Assembly: GCA_047967505.1 (NCBI GenBank)
Contig: CM106540.1
DNA: 64,000 bases
Reading direction: 5' to 3' (one strand)
Source: Dipteris shenzhenensis
Lineage: Eukaryota > Polypodiophyta > Polypodiopsida > Gleicheniales
Part shown: positions 35,301 to 49,300 of the stretch, piece by piece
How the letters are laid out: each line of letters starts with the position of its first letter
Numbering within the stretch: the first letter of the stretch is position 1
The notes under the pieces: model-generated
Databases searched by the model: none
Seen by the model: only the letters and a program-made list of their open reading frames with translations
Told to the model about the DNA's origin: nothing
Made by a program: the position numbers and the translations under genes

Positions 35301-38300
35301 CATAGAGAAGTTTCAATGGTATCACAACCTAAGATAATGATCCTAAAATCTCTGTGTTCCCTTATTGGGATTGGCCCTCTTTCTTCTCATTGAGTCAACC
35401 ACCCATCATGGCTAGTCATGGTTCTCGTTTGCCTCCCACTCTCAGTGAGTTGACTATGTTGATTGTTTCAATGGTATCACAACCTAGGATGATGATCCTA
35501 AAATCTGTGTGTTCCCTTATTGGGATCGGCCCTCTTTCTTCTCATTGAGTCAACCACCCATCATGGCTAGTCATGGTTCTCGTTTGCCTCCCACTCTCAG
35601 CGAGTTGACTATGTTGATTCCCATGAACCAGGACTTCCATCCAAAGGAAGATGCCGTGCAGATATTCAAGATTCTATAAGGAAGAGTAAGTCACCTAATG
35701 CCTCTCCTTCAAGAGGAAGAAGACAGCATCGCAGCCCATCCCTTTGAGGCGTAAGAGGAAGAGAAGACTAGCTGAGCCAAAGATCAATCTTGGAGAGAAG
35801 CTGTTGAAGGTCAAGAATACAAGGAGATCAGCCTAAAGTTCTGTTGGCATGGATATGAGATCTTGACCCGTTCTTTGATGGATATAATAGGAAGAAAAAA
35901 CCACGCACCGATTTGCAGCCTTACATCTGCAAGACCGTGCTTTGCTATGATGGGCTGCCATGGCTAGCACGAGATAGCAAGCTCACAGTTGGAGAAGGTT
36001 TAAGAAGCAGTTGCAAGATCATTTCTTGCCAAAGGAAATCAAAATAGACATGATGATGCAATGGGATATTGTTTGATAATGACATGATGAGTATGTCACT
36101 CATTTTTGGGATACTTTCAAGCTCTCAGTAAAAAAGATTTGGTGGAGCAACAAAGGAAGTTTTATGTGACCATTCAAAACGAAGTCAACATCATCAGCCC
36201 TATAGCAACTATAATTCATCACGTTTGTGAGGCAGCTTGTCATGTGCTTTAACAGTTCTGAACTGATTTTCTTCTCACGATTTTCTTCTTTCTCCAACAC
36301 TTACGTCAGGACATTTACTGTAGTTTTGCTGAATCAGAACTCTTGTTCGAAGCACTAGCTGAGTGCTACTGATGTGTAAAAGCAGCGATAAATGTGCACA
36401 CATCTTCCCTCAGGATTGGAGTGCCCTTGGATCCTTAAGCACCCTAGCTAGGCTATCTTTTGAGACTATTTATGATAGACTTATTGCTCAGTCTTGAGCT
36501 TCATTTTCATGTTTTGTACGTAGCTCATGATATAGTATGAGTCCTTTCCAGCTTTTTCTCAAACGCCTTGGTCTTGCATCTCATTGTAATAAAGAGCGTG
36601 GATAAGGGGGGCTCCCGTCTGGGCCCCTTAATCACGTGTTCATCTTTTCCCAAGCAATATTGTATATTGCAGTTTCATATAGTATAAGTCCTTTACAGCT
36701 TTTTCTCAAACACCTTGGTCTTGCATCTCATTGTAATAAAGAGCGTGGATAAGGGGGGCGCCCGTCTTGGCCCCTTAATTACATGTTCATCTTTCTCAAG
36801 CAATATTGTATATTGCAGTTTCTATCTTTCAAATCTATTAAGTAACGCTATATTCTGCCATGTAATTCCACGACAATCCTTCCCCTTTAAAAGAGCATGA
36901 AGAGTTTTCACATAGAGATAATCCTTCCCCTCCCCATTACTTTCTAGAAGGATAATGCCAATTGACCCAAGCACGATGAGGATGACATAACTAATTCCCC
37001 TCTCATCAGTTGGAGAACTTGGTTGAGCGCTAAATAGCCTATACAAAAATGTATAGACCATTCTTTTTAGCAGACCATTCTTTTTGCTAAAAAGAATGGG
37101 GCAAAGCCAGGATGAACTACTGGACTGAATCTACCTTTTCTTAAGATACTCATTGAACTGCCTTTCTACTTCCTCCTCTTTTGCTTAAATGGTAAGAAGC
37201 TTTAGAAATAGGGACAGCTCTTCGGATTGACTGTATCCTATGTTCTACAGCCATCTCTTGAGATTAATTTACAAAGAAGCTCTCACGGTAAGCCATCAGC
37301 AAACTAATGCAATAAAAATTGAAAATATAAACAAACTCACAAAGAAGTATCGTATACCTTTCAATTTAGAGAGTAGGTGTCGTCAGCAATTACATGTGCA
37401 GTCAACTACAAGCCTTATGATGACCTTGAGACACTCAACCTAGCTCAAGAACCTAAAGGAATAGCTGCTACCTCTCTTGCAAATCCTTTGGGTATTTCTA
37501 CTTTGTATTATCTTGTCCTAGTTTGAAGAGCCTTAACTAAACTGATTGGACAGTTAGGTCCTCTAGTCCAACGACTCATGGATGTCAAATTTTTTGTGTC
37601 CACGCAAAGACAAGTTTTGCAAATTAACAGATGTACTCAAAGAAGTAGATTATTGATGGGGCAGCCCTTTGGTACAAGGAGTCAGGTTTGAGAAGATTTC
37701 TTTGTCCAAACAATGTACATTGTGCAAAAGATACAGAAGTGTGAATCAAAGTCCATCAATCTGCATTAGTTGATGCCGTGTCTTGAGAGACCAAGTTTGT
37801 GTTTATTTTTTCTGTTCCCCTAGGTGTATCTTCTTAGCTTGCTACTTATTTGGGGGCTTTTCCGATGCTAGCTAACATGAGCTGAATTCCTCTCTCTGTC
37901 ATCCAACACTTGATACTCCATTGTCATGATGGGAAGTTTTGGCCATTAAAATTATAACAGGAGTCCATTGTCATAGATTGTTGGGATAGTAGGGTCAATG
38001 CCCCATTTGTGAGTCCCCATATGAGAAAGTCGAGTCTCGACATCTATGGACACATCATGAGGGTGCCACATGGGCACATAAAGTTGCCATTGTGACAAGC
38101 CCATTGATATCCAGTTCTCTTTTCTTATTATTTATTATTTGTGCACATGCTTATTGGTGACATGTTTGAGTTCTGTATGAGTTCTTGTTACAAGACTTCA
38201 GACACCAGCCAGCTATCTTCAGCAAATCCCAACACATTGGTCTTCATCAATTACAGAGATTTCTAATGGTTTCACCATGAGATTACACCATCCACCTATT

Positions 38301-41300
38301 GTGGTGGTACTTTCACGATGGTAGCCACAGCTACCACTTTTTACAGGGCTCAGCTAGTCACAGTTAGTGCATTCAGCAGCCATTCGAACCTTAATGTTCT
38401 GTAGACCAATAGTCCACAGAGCTTTGGGCTCAAATCCATACATAAATACAAATGGACTCAGCTAGTGACAGAATGCCTTGCATTGGTATATGCAAATCCA
38501 GCCATGGGAAGGTTTTCCGTGGTATTCTTCCCAATCATATTGCTTCCAAATGACATAAGCTTGGAGCATATGCTCAAGGACTTCATTTACTGGCTCCGTC
38601 TGTCCATAACACACACGACCTTAGACAAAGTTCCCATCCAAGCATGGATGACACTATATTCCTGCTGCAAACTTGGCTTCGGAATTCTTTAGCAGTCTTA
38701 CTGCTTGGCGCCTTCAAAGACTCACAGAAATAAGTTCAGCAGTCACCATAGCAGCAATCCTCAAGGCATACAATCATGACCTTTCCTCCAATCAACACCA
38801 AAACAGAAGGAAAAAAGAGGCAGTATGATCTACCAGCATTCAGGGCTCATGTCTACAGGACTAAGCTCTATGCTCGTACTAGGTAAAAATCCCCCCTAGC
38901 AAGAAGACAAAAGGACTTAAATGATAGTACTAACCAGACAAACATCCCCCTATTACTAGATTATATTTCACATGAGGCTTATGAAATAAGTCAAGGTGCT
39001 TGTTCATCCATACTTACAAAAGAAATACATTAAAAAAGGCCAACCCTGCATTTCCCAGTTCACCTCAAGAAAATAGGTTGAAGACTATTATTAAAGAGTC
39101 AGCTTGATTTCCTATCACATCACTCACTATGGATCCTCCTGCAGCTGTAGAATAGGCAGTGCTCCCAGTTGGGGTTGCCACAATGACTCCATCTGCTTGC
39201 ACCTACAGAATGATGGACCTGATTAATCCATGCTCCTGAATTCTTGGTCCGAAGCTTTAGAAAAGTTACAACCACCATATGTATAAGATTAAAAAGTTAC
39301 CATTGTCTTGCTAGAGAAAACAACAACTTACCTTTGTGATAAGCCGGTTGCGCTCAAAGCACTCAATCTTGCAAAGATAAGGATTGGACCCTCGATCTAC
39401 GACCACTTCATTGAGAACATCAAAGATTTTGCCAGGAATTGGTTTTCCATTCCGAAACAGCTCACAGCGAAGCCGCATTCTAAGGGTTATGTAGACACCT
39501 TCTACCCTACTATTACCGTGAATCACTGCCTGCAAATCCTGTATGTAATCTTCAAACTGCACACCATAGGCAACCAAGTCGATTATCAAGCAGTCGAAGC
39601 AAGCTAATAAACTACCTCCTGAACTTGTGTCGCACTTAGTACTGCATTTACATTATCTCAATCAATCACAAACAAATCTATGAACATTGGAAGCTGCTTA
39701 CAGGATGCGTGGTCAAAAATCCAAGTGACCCTAGATTGAATGAGACCACAGGAGGAACAGCACTTCGAAAAAGATTTGATGCGTGAAGAATTACACCATC
39801 ACCACCAAGGCAAACCACAAAATCGACTCTCTCATGTAAATCACTGCAATGTGACAGTATAAAATAACATTTTTCAGAAGACCAACATTGCGGATGGCTG
39901 CTACAAAGAGCGATAACATTAATACCCATGGACAATAAGTTGGTGTATTCACCTTGTATCCTGATTGTAAAACGTTTGGACATAGCCGAACCCTTGACAG
40001 CTTGCAAAGCGATCATGAAGCTCTGGTTCAACAATAACATTCATTCCTTCTTGGTGGTGCAGAAAGGATGCTACCTGCACTTGGTGGTTTGATGCATTTC
40101 AGACAGTTACAAAAGCTCAAACCAACTTTCTTCAGACCAATTGAAGCATCACAAGCAGCAGATGACAAGTTGATCAAAGGACTAAGCTGGAGAAAGGAGA
40201 TCCACCTTAGGATTATGTGGCAAGCTCTCCTAATTAGCTCAACTAGCTACGATTGAGGCAAACGCCCACGTTGTTGTGAGTCTGACAGAGGGAGGTCACT
40301 GCTATAGGGCAGCATGGCTGGTTTGCAGTTTCAAGGCAGCCTTAGCTGCTGCCATGACATCCTCCAGGAGGACAGCATGGAGATGGACCACTGAGCTGCA
40401 TAATCACCGTCCAACAGGGTGCACCTTGCAAGCAGCCATACCGCAGCAGGGGAGCGAGGGGCTGCCAAATGAAGCTAACTCAACTGCAGGCTCCACATCT
40501 TCAAAAGAGCAGGCAGCAAGCATAGCTCCTGTGTGGCATAGGTCGCCAGAGCAGCAGCAAGGCAGGCAAACCTCGCTGTCGCCCGGGCCAGCTTGCATGT
40601 CATCCAGTTGTAGGCCCTACAGGCCAGATACAGGCTGGGAAAGGGGGCGGGCGGGGGAAGGGGGGGGGGGGGGGGGTGTTACAAAGGCTGACCCCAACCA
40701 AGTCCATCAGGCAGAAGCCTTCAATGAGGAGCAGTTCATCACATAGTAGCACAACCCAAGGCAGTACCTTGGAGTATATTTAAGGTGGCTACAAGTGCAC
40801 AGCCCTAGGCAACCAGCAGATGCAGGAAATGCAGCAGTGGATGGCAGCCATCAAGCCAAGATTTGATTCTGCATTGGTGCTGTTCTGAAGCTGCCTTAAC
40901 AGAGGTTACGAACTCTGCTTTTGTTCAGGCCTTCAGGTGTCATTTGGAGCAGCCTTTTTTGTGTTTTCACTGTCTAGGTCAAAGAAGCACAACAGTTTTC
41001 TTGGACTGCTCAAACAGTCCATTTTACCTCTCAAAAGTGACATATTCAGGTTGCATTTGCTTAGCCAAGCATCGGCTTGCAGCACTGTTCTTTTGTTGGT
41101 GCAATATAGCTTACATCATGTAGATTTTTAGGACTGTTAATGCATTCATATTTGAAGATGGCTCAGAATCAACATCAAAATCCGGAGATGTTTTGGGGGT
41201 TTTGGCCCAAGAGGATAAATTGCATGGCACCAATTATTCCATGTGAAGCTTTATGTTAAAGATTTTGTGGTTGCAAAGCAACATTGTTATAGGTGAAGAT

Positions 41301-44300
41301 GCCTGTCCAGGAATAGTCATTGCTCCTAGTGCACCTCAGCAAGGAGGTAATCCCCGTGATAGGCAACAGGCTTAGGTAAGGCCAGCTGTACCAGTTGCAG
41401 CTGCTGCCCCTACTTAGGATTAGAAGAGATGCCCAAGCTTCTTGCCTTGTCTATAAAGAGGTTCATCATACCTCGTATCCGTTCCTCTAGGACATCCAAG
41501 CAAGCTTGGGATACCTTAGGAAAGAAATAAGGCCAGGGTCTCTTACTTGAAACAACCGTTTGACAATGTCAATGTCAGATCATTTTACTAAGATCCAGGA
41601 TCTTAGAGAGCAACTACTGAACATTGATGAATTCTTTGCCAAAGCCTTATTTGTCACTCTCAAAATTTGTCTATGAGGGGTAGTCCAGTTCCAATTAGTT
41701 CTCAGGAACTTGTAGGGATGTTATTGCATCTCAGCCTATGACTGATTCAGATCAGCCATCAATGGAAAATTCAGAGAATGCAGGTCAGCCTAAAAAGAAG
41801 GGTAATGCCCTTATTGCGTTATTGGGGTCAAATGCCTAGGAGCAAATGTGACTAAATGTAAATTAATGAGTCTCGTATAGAGCCTCATGGGCACCTAGAG
41901 CAAATGCCTAGGAGCAAATGTGACTAAATGTAAATTAATGAGTCTCGTATAGAGCCTCATGGGCACCTAGAGCAAATGCACAAATGTATCAAAATTCATG
42001 TGCATGTCAATTACTACATGAGGCGTTATGGGGAAGCATGTAGGTTAGGAGGAAATCAATCTCATGGGCCTGTGATAATTTTTTACAGGCAGCCACAGGT
42101 GTTGTGTGGTAGGGACTACTAATTGGTAGCAGAGCCCAAAAAGCATATCTAAAAGAGCCAGTGCATGTGAGCTTGCTAAATGAGCCGCTAAAGCAACGAG
42201 TTGGAGAAGGCCACAAGGTGTTAAGGTGGTGTACCAAAGTGTTGTGTGTTTTTGCACATGCAAAGCTTCATCGTTGTTATGTGCTGGTGCATGATTGAGG
42301 GAACATTGCTTGAGAATAGTACCACACAGGGGTGAGGCTGCAGGCTTTTCTTCGCCACCATCTTCCTTCCTTAACCATGCCAAAGGAATCTTCACCCTCA
42401 GTGGAAGCTCCAGAGTTTTGTTTTGAGAAAAACCTTAAAAGGAAAAGTGCCCTTGACCTATAGGCCACTACCTTAAATATACAATCTTTCCAACATCCCC
42501 CTGGTGACAATGTCCTAGTGTACGAGGAGTGATCTCAATTACCAAATGGAAGTAAGCCCAAAGCTTTGCAGAAGCTTCAGACGTTTTCTCTTAGATACAA
42601 CCTTGGTGAAAAGATCTGTAACATTTTGATGTGTAGGACAGTAGATCAAACTCGTCTCTCCCACATGCAATCTCTCTCATAATGGATCTCAATGTGTTTC
42701 GTGCGAGCATGAAACAAGGGACTCCACGCCACTACAATATTACTCATAAGAATGGAAGTAGATGGTTCCAAACCACCACAAGGATCTGCCCCATCAATCT
42801 CGTGAGCCATAAGCATTCTACTATAGTTGTGAAAGCTCCCCTATACTCAACTATCATAAGATGACGTTGCCATAGCTATTCTTGCAAAACCAAGACATGC
42901 ATGAATTGCCAATATAGAAACAATTTCCATTGGGGGAGTGTCTGGTATCATAATCCCTAGCCAAATCTAAATCATTGAAAGCATGCAAGCCAGAGTCAGC
43001 CTCTTGGCATAGAATAGACCAAGAGACTGAGGACGTTGCAAATGTCTCCTTTACAGCAGTCCATCAACTCGGATACACTAAACTGAATATCTGGATGGGT
43101 ATTGCAAAGATAAATAAGGCATCCAACAGCCTGACTGTATATGAGATCATCAAAAGGTCCACCTACACCATCCATGGACAGCCTTGACCCTGGCTCCACG
43201 GGAGTTGAAATAGGCTTGCAGTCCTGAAAATTGAACGTCCTTGAAGGCATTTTAACTGTTCGAGCACAATGCCTTCATTTGATGGCATAAATTGAATGCA
43301 CAAATAAGAACGTAACAGCCCCAAATCAAACATCTCAAATGAAGCTTCAAGATCATTCTTGAAGTCTGATAATTTCTCTTCACTTGTGTGGGTGAGCAGC
43401 TTATTATCTACACACAGGATGACTATCAACAAATACTTCTTGTCCTTCTTCACATTAAGGGTACTCTCAATTGGACTATTTTGTAGACCCTGACTGGTCA
43501 AATATGTATGTATCTTCTCATACCAAGCCCGTGGGGCTTGTTTCAGCCCATAAAGTGCCTTCCATTCACGCATGTAACAACCAATAGGCTGACCCACATA
43601 CACTTCTTCATGTAGGTCCCATTCAGGAAGGCAGTTTGATATCCAACAGATGTACTCATAGTTTTTTCCATACGTGACCATACGCATACGTCATACGGGT
43701 ACGGAAGTATGATTGGAGTATGGTTCAGCCCCCGGGGCTGAATCATACGTGACCCTAATTTTACCCCCAAAAAATCAGAAAAATATAGAATGTACACATG
43801 TACTTGAGAGAGAACTACAAAACTTCAAAGTTCAAAGTTCAAACTTCAAACTTTTATTGATTTTAAAGTCATGAAGAGTCTAGGAACTGGATTCTGTCAT
43901 CTGATACATAGTGATAGATACCAAAACATCATGATCAATCATCAAAGGTAGCAGGTAGTAGATACTAGAAAAGTGAGAATCCTGGGCCCTGTAGGCTGCA
44001 GGTACTACATCAAAGGCAAGCTGGAAAACATCATATAACAACTGAAAAGGCTGCCAGCCTGGGCCCTGCAAGCTGCCACAGGCTACAGCCAAGAAACAAA
44101 ACTGAAATGCATCACAACTGATGAGGCTCAAGCCTCAAGGTGCATCCTCATCCTGTGCCTCATCCTCATCATCATCAGCATCAGTGCCATCCTCCTCCTC
44201 CTCCTCCTCCTCCTAATCCTCTTCATCACTGTCAATCTCATCTGCCTCGGCATGGGACTCCAAAATACTGGAGCTGCTTGAAGCTGCAGCAACATTCATC

Positions 44301-46272
44301 CTTCCAAGGTCCTGTAACAAGAGGGGTTGGTCCGGCTGGAATCTCCCCTCAGTAGTCTCTTGCAAAGCAAGCAGCCTTTCATCATCCTTCTCCTTGTTGA
44401 TCATTTCCAAGGTCACTTCTATCTTCTCAAATCCCCTTTCCTTGATTTTGGAGATCAGTCGCAAATTAGTATGGATGTATAATAATTGTTATGTATTCTT
44501 TGGAAGAAGCCTATTCCTTCTTTTGGTATGTATAAGAGAGAATGTGCTCCAGTTCCTCTCACAAGGAGAAGCACATGTCTCCTGCGAGAGCACTCAAATA
44601 GCCAACTGCTGCAAATTTGGAGTGTAAGCCCCAAATGTCTCCCACCACTTCACCCCTTGGTGCATCCTCTTATCATCCTTCGCAATTGCCCGAGCAAATG
44701 TGCCTGACATGGACTTGTAAACATCAAACTTATCAAATAAGATGCCCTGCCTCTCAACATCATACTTCGTGTACCACTCAATGACATCCATCCACCCATC
44801 ATGCACCTCCTTATCACAATCTGGATTTCTAGGATGGAGAAAAAAGATGCTGCATGTAAAGGAGAGCGCATCATATCCCACCTATTAACACACAAGGCTC
44901 TGACATCAACCAACTTGGAGGAGTCTATGTCATCTATAGTCTGTATCTTCTCCACCATTCGATCAGTGAGCTCATATACAAGTCCCATGGTAGCCCCTTC
45001 CCTATGAGCCAAACGGAGGATCTTCAGAATAGGTGTGCATATCTTCACTATGACTCTTGCTTCGCGCCAAAACGAAGCACCCAATACAATGGAAGACACC
45101 TGTTGTGCTTTCACAGTGCGTGATACTTTCTTCCTGCAGTACTCATCACTCACAACCATACGATGCAATCCATTGTAGACTCTCTCATCCAACAAGTTTG
45201 CTAACACGATAAACATGTAAGCAAACCGAGTCTGTGCAGGTTTCACTAATTCCTTCTTGTTGAAAGTTCTGTATAATGCTAACACAGTGTGCATCCGAGT
45301 AACAAACGTGACAATCATGTTGGCATGTGTTAACATTGGCTTTACCCAAGCAAGCTGCCCAATGTCCTCAAACAAGGCAATGGCATGTGCATTTGGTATA
45401 GAAAATATGAGGCCACTCCTCCTCTACCAAATCTTCTGCTCGCACGCAGTTAGATGCATTATCCATGCACACCTACACCACATTATCAGGCCCAACATCA
45501 AGAATGGCATCTTTTAATATCCCAAAAATGTCTTCCCTTGATTTATACTGCCCACTAGTATCCACAGACTTCAAGAAGACAGATCCAAAAATGCATGAGA
45601 CCATAATATTAATAATAGGCCTACGCCGAGTGTCAGACCAGCCATCACACACTATGCTGCATCCATACTTTTTCCATTTCTCCCGAAATTGCAGCAACTC
45701 TTGATCTATGCATACCACCTCATTTTTCAGCTCCGAAGTGCGCAAGGATTTGTAGGATGGAGGCTTAAAGCTAGGCCCAACTTGGCCAATTGCACGGACC
45801 ATTTTCAAAAAATATGGACTCCTCACCTTCTAATGAGGAATGTCCTCTGCAAAGAAAAAGCGCCGAAGAGCAATGTGGGCATCCTTCCGTGCCTGGGACT
45901 CCCATGCCTTGGCCAAGGCTCCCTGGGTCACCTTTTATTTCTTATTTTTTGTTTCATGTGTAGATGCACTTGCACTTGCAGCACCACTCTCCCAGGCATC
46001 TCCCAAATCAGCCACATTTGCATCAAGCTCTTCTGCAAATTTATTTATTTTTGCCTTTGCTTGCAACCTTCTGCAAGTGTCTCACATTTTTAGGGGGGGA
46101 GGAGCAAGGGTCAACCCCAAGGCCTGTCAGCCCAAGAAAGTGTACTCTTATGCGGGTAGGTCCTCCATCCCATTTGTGAGGGCAGTACTTGCATTTACAA
46201 GTGAGCTGCCCCTTTTCCAAAGGCTTCAATGTCTCCACAAATTCCCATTCTTCTCCTTTCTTTCATCCCATC

Positions 46273-46322
<50 letters not shown>

Positions 46323-49300
46323 GAATCTGAATTTCAGAATGAGCATTGCAAAGAAACTTCAAGACCCCAAATTCAACAGATAACATGGAATTGGAAGAGA
46401 TAAGAGGGAGTCAGTGGTCACCTCGGTCCTCCTTCAATCGAAGATTCGAATCCTGAAGGCTAAGAGTCACAAGAGCTTAATGAATCTTCTCTTGCTGAAG
46501 GCCACGACCCAGGTAGCTGAAGCCCGAGTCTTGAGAGATCAAGGTGGAGTCTGGACTCTGGACAGTGGAAGGCTGCAGCCTACGTTGGATCTTGGGTCAC
46601 GGGTGCTTGGAGGGCTGGCTGTACGGCAGCGTGCAGGACTTGGTATGCTGGCTGTACGGCTGGCAGCTTGGCTGTAGCCTATACGGAGATTGTACGGCCG
46701 GGCTCACGGGCCAAGGCTGTACGGAAATGGTACGGGCCGTACGGCTGGGCTCAACTTTCAAGGGCCAAGGGTCAAGGGTGGAGGCTGGAGCGTGGAGAAC
46801 GGCGCCTGCTGCTGCAAATTGGAGACGAATGGCCATACAGGCGGATTGTGGTAAGTATATTTTTTTGCCCCAAAAAAAAAAACGCATACGGAATTGTATT
46901 CCGTATGCGTACGGAATAGTATTCTGTATGCCTACGGAATAGAAGAACGGAATCCGTACGGTACGGACGACTGTACACGTACGGTTCCAACTATGGATGT
47001 ACTCTCCACCCAAAAGGAGCAGTCAATAAAACACCACATCTTATGGTGGTCATCCTGGAAGTTGGGGCAAAGGTTTCATCATACTATATCCCCTTTTACT
47101 GGGAATAACCCTTGCAAAACAACCTCACCTTATAATTGTCAATATTACAATCAGATTTTCTCTTGATCTTGCATACCCACTTTGTCCCAATAGCTTTCTC
47201 CCCATTGGCGAATTCACCAGTTCCCATGTAGGGTTTTTCAGCATAGAATCCAATTCTGACTTCATGGCTCTCACCCAATGCTCATTGTCTTGAGCATCCT
47301 CAAAACTGTTAGGTTCATCTCTAACTCATCCAAGTTGTATCAGCAAAGTTTCCTCGTGTTCCTCTTGAACCAGCCCTTGTCCTACTGTAGAGGGGGGCTG
47401 AAATTTTGCTGTCGTGCAGAGTTTGTAAAAGCCATTTGGGAACAGTCCTAGCTTCCTAAGAAGCAGCTCTCTCCTCTCTGGCAACCTCCTATACATCCTC
47501 GTGTGATAGGATGATCATGAACCTGATTGGCAGCATCTGAAGGCTGCTATGCATCAGCATATGCCGGCTGATATTCTGATCTTCTAGTGGCTGCTCAGAA
47601 GTTCCTTTATTAAACATTTGCTAGTGGAAGTAACACTTCAAACACATCCTGAGAAAATGTATGCAGCTGCATAACAAACTCAATTATGGACTGATCTGAG
47701 TTTTCTAAAAAACCACACCTCTATTGATGAAAATCCCTCTTGCCTGAGGATTGTAGAGATGGTAAGCTTTGCTCTCACTGATGTAACCAACAGAAATGCA
47801 CTTAATGCCCTTATCATCCAGCTTACTTAAGTGCATAGGTTGTGCAACCAAACACCCTGAGGTAGTGGACATTGATCCATAATCCCTCTCTCCTTCAAGA
47901 AATCTTTTGAGGGAACTGACATATACTCCCCCCTGTGTTTGTTCTCAAAGTCTGCACTTTGTACGTAGACTCAATTCTCATCCATAGCCACAAACTGCTT
48001 GAAGCATTGAGATGCTTTTTCTTTTAAGGGATGTACCCATGAGAATTCATCCATGGAGGTAACAAATGTCCCAATAATGGTGTCCTCATAGGACCACACG
48101 CATCATTGTGTATGAGTTGCAATTTCCTTTCAGCTCTAACAGGTTACAGATCCATCTCATGGAAAGGCATTCCTGTGCATCTTTCCCAAAATGCAACCTT
48201 CATGAACATGTCTAGGAGTCTCTAAAGGCGGCATATTCTGTACCATCCCACGTCTTTGCAATAACAGCAAACTGCCATAGTTTACATGGCCATATCTTGC
48301 ATACCATATTTCTTCATTTTTCATTTCTGAAGTAGTTGTTTCCACACATGCATTAGACATGCTCTGTCATGTTTTCCCAGCTGGTACAAACCCTGATGTA
48401 AATTGTCTGTAATGACTATCTGATAGACCTTTTTCTATATCCCTGATAATGCACTTATCATCCTAAAAAATGAGAGCAAAACCTCATAAACTAACAGCAA
48501 CTCCTTCTTAATCCCTGGCACATAAAGAACATTTTGGAAGGCATAAATTAGTCCCATCAACTGATGACAGAAAAATTCTTCCAAATCCCTTTAAAGAATT
48601 ATGAAAATTTGTTGCCGCAAGACACCCTCTTGCCAACAGGAGCAGGCTATCAATGTACAAACAAATTCTTCCTGGAAGTGATGTGCCCAGAAGCCCCACT
48701 ATCAAAAGACCAAACTGTAGCTGAAGCATCACTCACACTGAGTGAGTTAACCTCATGGTTGGCATCATAACTGCTGACCAAAAAGAACCAATCATCAGCC
48801 ACATAGTGTTGGGGTAAAGGCACATTGCCACCCCTTTATTAAAGATAGGGTAAAACCTAATCCTAATAAAACTAATGAGTTTGTGGTGTGGCTCATCACT
48901 TCACACCCCCACACTTGAGTCTTCTCTCTATCACACTCTCTCCCTCTTGCTCTTCTTCCCCCTTCCTACCCCTTCAACTGGTATCAGAGCCAACCTCTCC
49001 TACCCTTCCTCTCCACTCCCTACCCTAGCCTACCCACCCCCTCGACCTCTACCTAGCCTCTGCAAGGGCAGCAGCGCTGCAGCGGGGCTGTAGCGAGGCA
49101 GAGCGGGCAGCAGGAGCAGGGCGGCAGCGTCGCGGCAGTAGCGCGGGCTGCAGCAGGCAGCGCCGGGGGGGGGGGCGCAGCAGCGCGCCATTTCGCAGGC
49201 GGGCAGCAGGGCGTGCAGCAGGCGCACGCGCAGGTGCCATTTCGCGCCGTACATCCGTACACGGCCGTACATCCGTACACACAGCCCGCTGCCGTACAGT

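Larger units (their letters stand above)
34191..36910 (+). mobile_element. Internally deleted LTR retrotransposon with gag fragment
   Basis: Two diverged copies of an LTR part are seen: 34738-35315 and 36205-36910. They share aattcatcacgttt, tctccaacactta, gtagttttgctga, ccctcagga(a/t)tgga and ctagctaggctatcttttga, and both end gtttca or ttttca. The left copy is preceded by a TATA box (ctataaaag, about 34373-34381). Its end is followed by TGGTATCACAACC (35317-35329), a primer-site relative. Between the copies a gag-like reading is found: [14 protein letters not shown] (about 35409), then [14 protein letters not shown] (about 36005-36046) and [12 protein letters not shown] (about 36080). No pol remains. 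The gag style suggests Ty3/gypsy, but that is uncertain. Confidence 0.65.
43658..46995 (-). mobile_element. hAT DNA transposon, 3338 bp
   Basis: The element is bounded by perfect 8-bp target copies. Its ends are imperfect inverted repeats: CATAGTTTTTTCCATACGTG at the left and CATAGTTGGAACCGTACGTG (reverse complement) at the right, matching at 15 of the first 20 bases. Inside is a minus-strand transposase with BED finger, DUF659 and C-terminal dimerisation parts. The right 400 bp (about 46600-46990) is dense in CGTACGG / GTACGGC words, as expected for subterminal transposase-binding repeats. Removing the element and one target copy restores the copia RT text WRVH|LLDIK, which confirms the borders. 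Stops in the transposase mean it could move only with help from another copy. Confidence 0.92.

Noticed and set aside
39678-40040. A 120-codon minus-strand open frame taken as one protein
   Set aside because: Its second half is a true NADK2 exon, but the first half is the next exon read in the wrong frame plus a 109-bp intron. Splice borders and phases give the correct product.
40276-40746. 156-codon frame in the NADK2 intron
   Set aside because: It runs through a 17-G tract and has no similarity I recognise; it is probably chance openness of GC-rich DNA.
46433-46460. Possible tRNA B-box (gattcgaatcc)
   Set aside because: There is no matching A-box, acceptor stem or anticodon arm, and the site lies inside the hAT element.
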